From Protonemura montana (lineage: Eukaryota > Arthropoda > Insecta > Plecoptera > Nemouridae): DNA of 64,000 nt. The notes under the pieces are model-generated. The model was not told the origin of the DNA. It did not search any database and saw only the letters and a list, made by a program, of their open reading frames with translations. The stretch lies in contig OX387603.1 of the NCBI GenBank assembly GCA_947568835.1, positions 13,106,651 to 13,170,650 on the forward strand, written 5' to 3'. The translations under genes and the position numbers were made by a program. Below are positions 49,638 to 59,614 of this stretch, piece after piece (the first letter of the stretch is position 1; each line of letters begins with the position of its first letter).

Positions 49638-50247
49638 GGGTCATTCCATATCAAGTGCCCACACTCAAAACCTTCACTATCTCAGAACTTGACGAAATTT
49701 TCAGGAGGGTTAGAACACCGGAAATAAAAAATCTCTTTTAAAGTTTTTTTCCATATGTCTAGCGGTTTGCCCGTGGCAGGGGATGGAAAAATAAAATATT
49801 TTACTTTTTGCCCCGCACGGCCATTCACTATATTCACTCTAGCGTTTGAACAAATAAACTTAAAACAATGGGATTAGTTCTAAAATGATAATCGTGCTTT
49901 CATTAACAAGAAAAAATGCATAAATTGCTTACTTATCAAGTTTAGGGGTAGAAAAAATCCACCCTTAAATTTCAACCCTTAATAACTCGAGAAGTAATAT
50001 TTTTTTTTTTTTTTGTTTTGTTGTGAAGCATCTCCTGTCTATTATCTTTCCATGAAAAAAAAATTAATCATTAACAGCCGTATGATCAGAAGTTATGAGA
50101 TTTTTATTGTATAAATGTGTGTGCATTTAGTTGTGTTTCTGCAAGTCTGTTAGCATGGTCCATGCAAATCACCCGTAAATTGATAGATTATATAATTTTT
50201 CAGTTTAAAAATTGTGTGTAAGTACTACAAAGATTCTTTTTACTCAC

Positions 50248-51378
50248 TCATTTCTTCGTTTCACTCTGACCTATCACTCTGGCTTCTTCGAACAACGGCG
50301 AGGAGGAGAACACCCGCGTGGCTACTGAGTGCTCAGACACGGGTACGAAGCAATGCAGTTTTTGCGTGCCGGGAATTGGCCGGGATGACGCAAATCGTGT
50401 GGCTAGCACCTGTTCTGTGTCTTGGTGCTCCTCAATAGTTCCGAATGTGAAGTTGATGGTCGGGATGGCTTCGACCGCCCAATCGAAGAGTTGCCGGGGT
50501 GTTATTATTTGCGACTCGTAGGGGCGCTGAAGACTCGCCCGCGCTGCCAGCCGCTTGACCGTCCCTCCGACGCCGTCGCAGGCGCTCTTCCCATGTGACG
50601 TCGCCGTGAAATGCCACTCCACGTCGGCCCCAAAGTCTCTTTGATAGTGGCACAAGTTGGCAAAATTTTTCCTATTTTTATATTGCGAGGCTGCCCCATC
50701 AGAAAAATAGAACATCTTCTTTATGGTCTGAAATTTATTGTGCAAAAAGCTCACGAGTTTTTTTATGAATAGATGCACTGCGACAGTGTTGTGGATCAAA
50801 CTCTCGGAAATTACAACAAAGCTGATGTGGCGCTCTTCCCCGCCCTCTTTGTAATATGCCACGAAGGGGTGGATGGTGGCGGACGCATTGTTCCAGTGGA
50901 ACCCCTGGGCCTCGTCTTGTAGCACGAACGCATAGTTTTCGGCAAAATCACAGATCACCAAAAACTCGCCGGGCAGGAGACCGCACTTGATGTCCGATTG
51001 GTGCGAAGATTGTTTTTTAGCAATAAAAGAGTGGCGGCACAGAGCAACTAATTTTGCACAACAACTGTCCACGAATTCCTCGGATGAATCGATGTGCGTT
51101 TGCAGGGTGCATCGGTCGGTGCTCTCCCACTGCTTGTAGATAACATTGTCCACCATTTCGTCGTCCAGCAGTTGCGTGAGGCGCTCCTTTAACGGCTCGA
51201 TGCCCGGGCACTCCTCACACTCGCCTAGATGGCATTCGGGGAGGGGACCGATGTGCGATGTGCAAACGCACATCGATTCATCCGAGGAATTCGTGGACAG
51301 TTGTTGTGCAAAATTAGTTGCTCTGTGCCGCCACTCTTTTATTGCTAAAAAACAATCTTCGCACCAATCGGACATCAA
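50248..51378 (-). pseudogene. Transposase-like protein, left copy with chimeric N-terminus
   Basis: An uninterrupted 376-residue frame on the minus strand. Residues from about 40 onward come from the spacer and left arm and look like genuine protein. They include a Cys cluster (PECHLGECEECPGIEPLKERL) and then a probable RNase-H-fold core: LVICDFAENYAFVLQDEA (first Asp), MFYFSDGAASQYKNRKNF (second Asp), and HGKSACDGVGGTVKRLAA. The HGK-x-x-CDG-x-GG motif occurs in uncharacterised transposase-derived proteins of invertebrates. The first 39 or so residues are read from the antisense of the right arm, so they are an artefact of the fold-back, and the natural N-terminus is missing. A complete enzyme is therefore unlikely. 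Neighbour: an identical C-terminal copy on the opposite strand. Confidence 0.75.
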
Positions 51379-52117
51379 GTGCGGTCTCCTGCCCGGCGAG
51401 TTTTTGGTGATCTGTGATTTTGCCGAAAACTATGCGTTCGTGCTACAAGACGAGGCCCAGGGGTTCCACTGGAACAATGCGTCCGCCACCATCCACCCCT
51501 TCGTGGCATATTACAAAGAGGGCGGGGAAGAGCGCCACATCAGCTTTGTTGTAATTTCCGAGAGTTTGATCCACAACACTGTCGCAGTGCATCTATTCAT
51601 AAAAAAACTCGTGAGCTTTTTGCACAATAAATTTCAGACCATAAAGAAGATGTTCTATTTTTCTGATGGGGCAGCCTCGCAATATAAAAATAGGAAAAAT
51701 TTTGCCAACTTGTGCCACTATCAAAGAGACTTTGGGGCCGACGTGGAGTGGCATTTCACGGCGACGTCACATGGGAAGAGCGCCTGCGACGGCGTCGGAG
51801 GGACGGTCAAGCGGCTGGCAGCGCGGGCGAGTCTTCAGCGCCCCTACGAGTCGCAAATAATAACACCCCGGCAACTCTTCGATTGGGCGGTCGAAGCCAT
51901 CCCGACCATCAACTTCACATTCGGAACTATTGAGGAGCACCAAGACACAGAACAGGTGCTAGCCACACGATTTGCGTCATCCCGGCCAATTCCCGGCACG
52001 CAAAAACTGCATTGCTTCGTACCCGTGTCTGAGCACTCAGTAGCCACGCGGGTGTTCTCCTCCTCGCCGTTGTTCGAAGAAGCCAGAGTGATAGGTCAGA
52101 GTGAAACGAAGAAATGA
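51260..52117 (+). pseudogene. Transposase-like protein, right copy, N-terminally truncated
   Basis: Identical in sequence to residues from THIDSSEEF to the C-terminal SETKK of the left copy, including the CDFAENY, FSDGAASQY and HGKSACDGVGG motifs. The frame can be extended left to 51,146 through the spacer, but there it reads the antisense of the left copy's coding strand, so those residues are not homologous. It stops with TGA at 52,115-52,117 and is followed by AATAAA at 52,257-52,262. About 285 residues of real protein remain. Confidence 0.75.
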
Positions 52118-52827
52118 GTGAGTAAAAAGAATCTTTGTAGTACTTACACACAATTTTTAAACTGAAAAATTATATAATCTATCAATTTACGGGTGATTTG
52201 CATGGACCATGCTAACAGACTTGCAGAAACACAACTAAATGCACACACATTTATACAATAAAAATCTCATAACTTCTGATCATACGGCTGTTAATGATTA
52301 ATTTTTTTTTCATGGAAAGATAATAGACAGGAGATGCTTCACAACAAAACAAAAAAAAAAAAAAATATTACTTCTCGAGTTATTAAGGGTTGAAATTTAA
52401 GGGTGGATTTTTTCTACCCCTAAACTTGATAAGTAAGCAATTTATGCATTTTTTCTTGTTAATGAAAGCACGATTATCATTTTAGAACTAATCCCATTGT
52501 TTTAAGTTTATTTGTTCAAACGCTAGAGTGAATATAGTGAATGGCCGTGCGGGGCAAAAAGTAAAATATTTTATTTTTCCATCCCCTGCCACGGGCAAAC
52601 CGCTAGACATATGGAAAAAAACTTTAAAAGAGATTTTTTATTTCCGGTGTTCTAACCCTCCTGAAAATTTCGTCAAGTTCTGAGATAGTGAAGGTTTTGA
52701 GTGTGGGCACTTGATATGGAATGACCCGTTAGTAAAAGGGCGAGTAAAACAATAGTTTTCAGCTCACGGCAATCCAAATAACGTCTCTGGTTCTAAACGA
52801 AACTGGTCCAGTTCATTAATAGTTGTT

Positions 52828-52975
52828 GTGTTTAACGACGCGCTGTATTTTAGACATGGTTCTTGGGTTACTGGTCTAATGGCGTCAATGAATGAGTAAG
52901 CGATGATGAGAATTATTATGAATCTTAGCTAGTCTAGAAGGGAGGAGGGAAAATTCGGTGACGTCTCGAACGAGT
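52828..52975 (-). mobile_element. 5S-type SINE, 3' fragment, copy 5
   Basis: Plus-strand spelling TTTAACGACGCGCTGTATTT, ACTGGTCTAATGGCGTCAAT, GAATCTTAGCTAGTCTAGAA then GGGAGGAGGGAAAATTC parallels the tail half of copy 4. The head and central box are absent. Confidence 0.6.
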
Positions 52976-54950
52976 TTGTATTACGCAATTAACTCAATAA
53001 ATTTTAATTTTTATGATGCGTATTTACCCATGACCGGGTATTTCTGCCAGAAAACTACTCTCAGTCGCCATTTCCCATCTATAAACTGGGATTGCCAACG
53101 TTTTAAAAGGAAATAAATATTAAAAAGGTAAACAATGAATGTCACTTTAACTCCACCTGCCCTACACCTTTATCCATCCACCACCTCCCACCACCACCCT
53201 TCCTCCCTAGCCCAGCAAATTTCAATAAATCATGGCATTAGCTACTTTTGAAACTGAAGTGTATTTTTAAGTTTGTAGACGAAAATTATTCCAATTGCTC
53301 TACTTTACGGCGTAATCATGGAGACAGCGAATAAGAAGTACCGTCACTTGCATAATTTCTAGAGGTTGAATGAAGTTTGGCATAACGAAAGCGGGTAGGC
53401 CAATCTTCTCATTTTTTGCGCTGAAAGGGAAATTCTGGTCTCATACATTTTTCAGAAATTCTGAAAGCACACAACTTTGGCGAGATGAATCAATAAAAGA
53501 GCTAAAGCGAATATTTTGTTCTATCGTTAACAAGTATGAAGTGCAAACACAATTGAAAACAGGTGACATTTTAGAAGTCTAGTTTCTAGTTTGAGAGACT
53601 AGAACAAGATAAACATTGAGATCTAGATGCAAAAATTGTGTTGTCAGGGTTTGTTTTATTGAATCTTGATTTGTCTAGATATCTTTTTGGTAGTATTTTC
53701 TTAAATTTCAGGTCTCTCTTTATTTTTCTTTATTTTTTCATTTTCTCTAATTATTATTTTGAGCTTTCCGAAGGCGGCATTTGATATAAAATGTAACATT
53801 CATTGGAAAGAAAGCTAGTCTGGAAAAAATAGACTGTAAATAAACATGAATGCCAAATGCAATGGAAACAATAACCCGCCTCTAGCCTCTAGAAAACATT
53901 GATACACCCACTCTGGTAGTTTCCCTCGCTTTTCCTAATATGTTTCCTAAAATAATAAACGAGCAAAATGACAAGTGAGCTTTCAGACCTCCCTAGGTGA
54001 GACATCCCCATAGAGTTACTAAAAATTCAACTTCTCATTTATGCATGCCCTGAAGGTTCCAAGCAATATTTGAATTTCCTCGAATATTTGCTCATAATAA
54101 TTGCTTTCTCAATAGTATGTGAGTGTTACCCTAATTTTTTTTTTCTTCATAAAGTTTCATTTCAAACGATACGAGAAGAATTCTCCGAAACTTATAAATG
54201 ATTGGATTCCAAATTCTCGTTTTATATATATGGGGGTTGTGACCCTTGACAGTAGATACAAGTTGGTTTAAAACACATTAGTATGCACACAGGGTAATGT
54301 CAAGAGTAATTTGCGTCAAACCATTCGAGTGGAGATATTTATAGACTGTCGATACATCATTCTAAATGAAATTGACAAAAATGAAAGACAGATTAGGTAC
54401 CTACTGTGTGGCGTCACCAAGGTTGGGAGCCTTTACACCTTTGTCTTACTTGGATCCATTTCACTGCTGAGGTCATAGAACAGTTTTTTTTTTTTTTAAG
54501 AGAATCCCTATTTCACTAGTTAGATCAGCGATCTTAATGATCCCTAATGGCCCTGGCAAAAAATTACCATGTCTCCGACAAAAATAAATTCTGTCGCAAA
54601 TACTATCACAAATAAATTAAAGTTCTTTTTGTGAGAAAAGTGATAACATTTTTTCTCTCCTATGCTTTCAGTTACATTATCCTACCTATCTATATTATTT
54701 TTTTACCCCTTCATCTTAATTTTTTTTTTAATATTTCTGTATGTCGAAATTTGTACCCCGGATGGTAGAATACACGTCCGATAGTTCAATTCATATGTTC
54801 GGTAAAGCGGAGGGCACTTAGAACTATTAGGGCTTGGCCGTGCCCATATTTGTATGAGGTCTTACTATGGTATTGCAATGTTTTAGAATGATTTTACGGC
54901 AGATATACGGCAATGGATTTCAATGTTTACAATTTTAAATCTTCATTGCA
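52976..54950. other. Non-coding stretch upstream of the SWIM gene
   Basis: No gene recognised. Proline-coding-looking CCACC runs at 53,150-53,215 are simple sequence. Promoter elements for the downstream gene may lie at its right end. Confidence 0.4.
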
Positions 54951-55087
54951 AAGATGGCGGACGGCGCGAAAAGTTTAGCTGTCAGATATGCATGTGGAGG
55001 GAATGTCAGCTGTATCGTGTGGTTTTCCTTTTCGTTTATGGGATCGAAATTATATTTTATTTAGGTAATAATACAACTTTCTAGGGA
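54950..55087 (+). promoter_or_regulatory. Probable promoter and 5' leader of the SWIM gene, with a uORF
   Basis: AAGATGGCGGACGGCGCGAA at 54,951 matches the YY1-type AAGATGGCGG element often found at transcription starts. Its ATG (54,954) opens a 36-codon frame ending in TAG at 55,062-55,064, upstream of the main start. It may be an upstream ORF if transcription begins before it. No upstream exon is needed to reach the main ATG at 55,088. Confidence 0.4.
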
Positions 55088-58000
55088 ATGGGTGCTTTTC
55101 GCGCCGTAGTGGAGGCGCACCTCAAAGATTTGACGACTGCTGACTTGTCCTATATTGGCTACGTTGACGGGGAAGATGAATTACAAAAATTCATGGATGA
55201 CATGAGAGCTTCTGGCTTCATGTTTGTTAATAGGTCATCAAACAAAGGAAATAAAGGTAAGTTTAAGTGTTAATTACAAATATATGCAGTAATGATGCAT
55301 TGGTATTGTTGCTAGTGGTTACATTTTCTTCCCTTTGTATTACTAATGGGTGTCACCTGTTGCGTACTTTATGCGCACTCGTGATTTTGTTCAAAGGCAA
55401 CAGCGATCATTCCACTTTTGAATTGTGTACACTATCTCTTTATGGCGTGGCCATTCTATTGTAATGTGCCCATAGTTTGAATATATTTTGCAAGCCAGTT
55501 GAAACGATATTTTGCGTAGATCTGTAAAACACCGATGAACTGAATGGTTCCTAAACAGCTGTTGGTTCTTGAGTTGTTACAATTGCCCAGAGCTTCGTGA
55601 ATACTTTCGGTTATTTTGGTTCACTTATTGGTCTTTCAGAATTGTACTTTAAAAATTATGCCACGGAAACTGTATCTGCGAGCTAAAGATTAATAATTTT
55701 GATAAAAATGCTTGTAAATCTTGATTGGTAACAGGACTAGCCAAGTAACTTTAAAATTAGCAGCTCTTTGTTTGCAGATTTCATAGGTGACATGTAAATT
55801 TCATCCAAATCAGTTCAGCTGTTTGGCTAGTACCAGAATTTTTGTTCCAAATTTTCATGGACCTTGATTTAAGAAAACTGCCATGATGATTGTTTTAAAA
55901 ATATAACAGATCGGAGTTCAGAGATTTCTAAGGTGTCCTGGAAATTGAATCAAAATCAGTCTAACCGTTTGGCTGGTAAAGAGCCAACATACACACACAC
56001 ACATACAAATGAAGAGTGAAATTGAACCTTTGCTTTGCTTTGCCCATTATCCATTTACATACGCATAACTAAGATGTTATTTTATTTCTTTCCAGCATTT
56101 TTCTTTCAAAGAAATGGAAAAAGTCACACATTTCAAATACATTTTTTTGGACCTCTGTTTCAAATAAACAAGAACTCCCTTTATGAATGTTCCCAAGGAA
56201 AGACAAAAACCCGTTCAAAGATATCTTTAAAGGACAACTGTGACATCCAGGCAAGTAAACGGCTTAGTAACATAATTTTAGATTTTCAGATTAATTTGGG
56301 GGTGTATAAGTCTATTTGAGGTGAATTATTCACTCTATTTATAAAATCCTTACAGAACGAAGATTATCTACCACCGCTTAAGAAAAGGGCGAAAGACCAG
56401 TCTTCTAAGAAGATTGGTTGTGAAGCATCAATGCACGTCTTGGAGCTCAGAATATTCTCTGATTATACGATTGACGAGTACGTTCCGAAAGGTTCTACAA
56501 TGCAATCAAATGTAATTATACTTGTTAGCAGTGGTGACAAACTTGCTTCATACTTGGCATGTCTTGGATCACCTAACCAACATTGTGATTTTTTTTTTTT
56601 TAGCTAGTGCGAAAGTTAAAGGATGAAGTAACAAAATCTCCTGGACCAAATAGCTTCGTTCGATTCATGATTAAAGTGTCACAAGAAACCGTACACAACC
56701 ATTCAGTGGAATCGTCTACAAAAACGCTGAACTTACACCCAAAGCTGATTGAAGAAATCAAGACGGTTTCAAAGCAACGCGTTTGTTCTGTCAAGGAAGT
56801 GAAATCACATTTGAAAGAGTATGTGGAGAAGACTTTTATTAGAGAAAATAATACTGTTCCTGATCTGAACAATACTTGTTTTTACCCGACGGAGAAAGTA
56901 ATCCATTTTCATATGCACAAGGACAAAAGTAGCAGCAGTTTATTTTCACATCAAGATGATCTAATAAATTTGGTTGACGAGTGGTCTTTGCTGGCCCCAG
57001 ACAATATGTTCATTCTTCGGTCATGCTCAGACATCATTGAAAATCTGGAAGAAAACAATACTGAATTGAGTCAAACATTTCTTTTTTGCCACCAAACCAC
57101 GTGGCAGAAACAACTTCTGCAAAGGTATGGCAATTATATTTGCCACTTAGAGACTGGAGTACACAAAGGAAGTCGTGATTCACTTATGAAGCGGGTTCCG
57201 TTATATTTCCTTTCCGTTAAGACCAACGTTGGATTTACTTGCGTAGCCTGGTTTATCATTCAAGAACAATCTAGTGACCTTCTCCAAGAAGCCTTATCAG
57301 TAATTTTGTCTTGTAATAGTGATTGGCAACCACAATATCTCTTGACTAACTGCTCGCGTGTTGATGTTGATGCCGTTCAGAAATCGTTTCCGTCAGCTGT
57401 TGTATTTTATAGTCCATTTCACAGAGAGCAACTGTGGTCCCATTGGCTGAAGGTACATCACAATGTCAGATCACTTCGTTCAGAACGCATCATCATGGCG
57501 TTGTGGAAAGCTGTTGCGAAATCACCTTCAGAAACTGAGCTCGAAACGAACTTGAACGTCATGAAAGAAGATGAATCGTATGTTTCAAACAAAAAAGCGC
57601 AGGATTATTTCTCCACGCATTGGTTACACAAAGATATTTTTCACCTCTGGATTGAGGCGTATCAAACAGAAGACTTCCTATCCATGATGTATACATCGAA
57701 TGGAATGGAGATGCAATGCAAAGCGATATCGTATAAAGCAACCACGCTGTCAGATCTGGCTAAATTCATCTACGAAGATCATTTGCCACGAGTTTTTCAG
57801 AAATACTGCCAAAGTAACACAGTGGATATAAGTAATTACACATTTCCTGATTGTAATTTCCTTCACATCTTGGAATTATTAAAGGATAGGCCAGATAGGT
57901 TTATAAACCATGTTGTGAACCACTACTCCACTGCTGTGCATAACTACAACGCCAGTAACGTGACTTTGTTGGAAGACGGCAATACATTCTCCGTGACGAG

Positions 58001-58592
58001 TGATTTAGGGGGTGGCTTAGAAGGTCCTTTTATAGTGAAACTCAGCGATCCGGCGTGTTCATGTCCTGATTTTTCAAAATGGCGGTACCCTTGCGAGCAC
58101 ATGTGCGCCATCTTTGCTCATGTACCAGAGGGAACTCTAGAACAATTACCTAACAGTTATCTGGACAGTCCATACCTAACGTTGGACAACCAGTTTGGTG
58201 AATACTATTTCGCAGAAACCAAATATGACGTCACAGTTTTTGAAGATAGCGGGCAAGTGGAGAAGATAGATGGTAGAGAATTTGTCATCGACTACAACAA
58301 TGAGTATGTCTTAGTCAACGAATGTTCATCGCAATCGGAGATTGCAGACGTGGAATCAATGGCAGATACTGTCGAGATTTTGGGACTCCCTGTCGAAAGT
58401 GCATACAAAGAGAGCTCGGTTATGGACAGTGAAGTGGTGGACAAAGTTCAGGCAGATTTCCGGACTCAGCTCGTGAAAGTTCACAACATGTCATATTTTG
58501 CCAACGACGCTGTGTGCTTGGAAGAAGGTATTTCGATATTGGACTCTTTTGAAGGCAAAATAGTGGCACATATTGATCCTAGTTCTAATTAG
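55088..58592 (+). CDS. SWIM zinc-finger protein, ZSWIM1/3-like
   Basis: Four exons: 55,088-55,256, 56,096-56,250, 56,356-56,511 and 56,604-58,592, giving 822 residues with phases 1, 0, 0 all consistent. Intron 2 uses a GC donor (CAG then GCAAGT). The N-terminal 200 residues carry a FAR1/WRKY-GCM1-like zinc site: Cys88, Cys130 and His191-x-His193, with a basic LKKRAK stretch at 116-121. Residues of about 260-560 correspond to the MULE-transposase-derived middle of ZSWIM1/3 proteins. A SWIM zinc finger CxCx9CxH lies at 645-659 (Cys645, Cys647, Cys657, His659). The tail of about 160 residues is acidic. SWIM proteins bind DNA or protein partners, and this one is probably nuclear. Its intact frame, introns and lack of terminal repeats argue for a host gene rather than a live transposon. 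AAT-rich 3' flank; polyadenylation signal candidate at 59,152. Confidence 0.9.
55760..56010 (+). repeat. Direct repeat in SWIM intron 1, possible retrotransposon 3' end
   Basis: Two related segments, TCATCCAAATCAGTTCAGCT with GTTTGGCTAGTA (about 55,801) and TCAAAATCAGTCTAACCGTT with TGGCTGGTAAAGAG (about 55,949), end in a short (CA)n at 55,988-56,005. AAATCAGT...CCGTTTGGC phrases before a microsatellite are typical of RTE-like LINE 3' ends. Assignment is weak. Confidence 0.35.
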
Positions 58593-59614
58593 TCTATAGG
58601 TGAAAGTAGGAGCGTGAAGTTTCTAAATCAAGCTCAAGTTATTTAGTATTTACTGACTGCCTGTAAAAATGATCCCTTATGTAAATATTGTCAATTTGTG
58701 ATATTTCATAGAATTAAGTCCTTGATTTTCTATACATATTTATCTATCGTTAATTAAGTCTCCTTGTCACATTTTTTATTGGACGTTCTTAAAATTAATG
58801 ACGGTTTCAGGCAAAGTTTTAGGCTGACATCTTAAATTCCAAGCACCTGGAAACTTGATTAGTTCACTGATTTTTTATCAACTTCTTAACTATCATATTA
58901 TTTGCAATGTTGGAATGGAACGATTCTGTTGCTTTCACATCAAATTGGTTTTGTTATATATTCACACAGATATGGGCACGAGGTAACCTTCATAATTTAC
59001 ACAAAATATACCTCCGAGAATTACACGAAGTGACTAGTGATTTTCAATCTAGTTCATGATTACAAATGGTCTGATTGCATTTGATAGTAACTGAGTAGAA
59101 CTGAATTAAAAAAAAACGTGTATTCAACATTTAATGGCACTCCCAGACTAAAATAAAATAATCAAAACGAAACCTCTCGTGTTTCACTGGCTTATTACAA
59201 ACTTTAAACAAGCCTTAAACTACTTGTTTGTTTGCACTTATTAAATATTATTCACATTTAACAAACTTTATATGCAATTCATTATTAAGAGTGTTTTTCC
59301 ATAGCAGAATCTGTGAGATAACAATAAAATTCTAAAAAATTCTTATCTATGTTTTGATATTTTCATGATACTTAACCACATATGCATGTCTACCTACTTG
59401 AGAGAAGTAAGTGGTGTCAGTACATGTGATTGCCTTAGAGTTGATTGCAGTTTGCTGTGATCTGGTGAAAATATCGACAGAACTTTAAAGTAAGGTTCTT
59501 TCAACTATTAGGTGATTGTACAATAACTAGAGAAGATACGTAAAATAATTTGCTTTTTATCTCGTTGCATTAATTTTGTGGAGCCTGAGCTTAGATACGT
59601 TGCTATTTTTTCAG
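58593..59614. other. Intergenic region between SWIM and UGT genes
   Basis: About 1 kb of AT-rich sequence. AATAAA at 59,152-59,157 is a candidate 3' end for the SWIM transcript. TTTTTTCAG immediately before the UGT start codon could be an acceptor, implying an upstream untranslated exon. Confidence 0.45.
59152..59157 (+). terminator. Candidate polyadenylation signal, SWIM gene
   Basis: AATAAA 560 bp after the stop codon; I noticed no closer canonical hexamer on this strand. Confidence 0.35.

Larger units (their letters stand above)
49638..52727. mobile_element. Palindromic DNA transposon, 1,467-bp inverted arms
   Basis: Arms 49,638-51,104 and 51,261-52,727 are reverse complements. I compared the outer 580 bp, a 15-base homopolymer and the coding part and saw no mismatch. 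All paired positions sum to 102,365, so there is no length difference. A 156-bp unique spacer (51,105-51,260) separates them. Both outer ends read GGGTCATTCCATATCAAGTG inward and are flanked by the direct repeat GTTA (49,634-49,637 and 52,728-52,731). Each arm carries the same C-terminal transposase-like coding sequence, ending toward its outer end, with AATAAA about 140 bp after the stop. GC content of the coding part is clearly higher than the surroundings. The 4-bp duplication and protein motifs suggest a Sola-like superfamily; that assignment is unverified. Confidence 0.9.

Noticed and set aside
49638..52727. Palindrome as a pure sequencing artefact
   Set aside because: Not excluded, but symmetry ends exactly at transposon termini with a 4-bp direct repeat and a unique asymmetric spacer, unlike missed-adapter chimeras.
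54954..55064. First coding exon MADGAKSLAVRYACGG of the SWIM gene
   Set aside because: The frame meets a stop at 55,062 and the only donor near it would leave a 17-bp intron before the main ATG, which is too short. Kept as a possible upstream ORF only.
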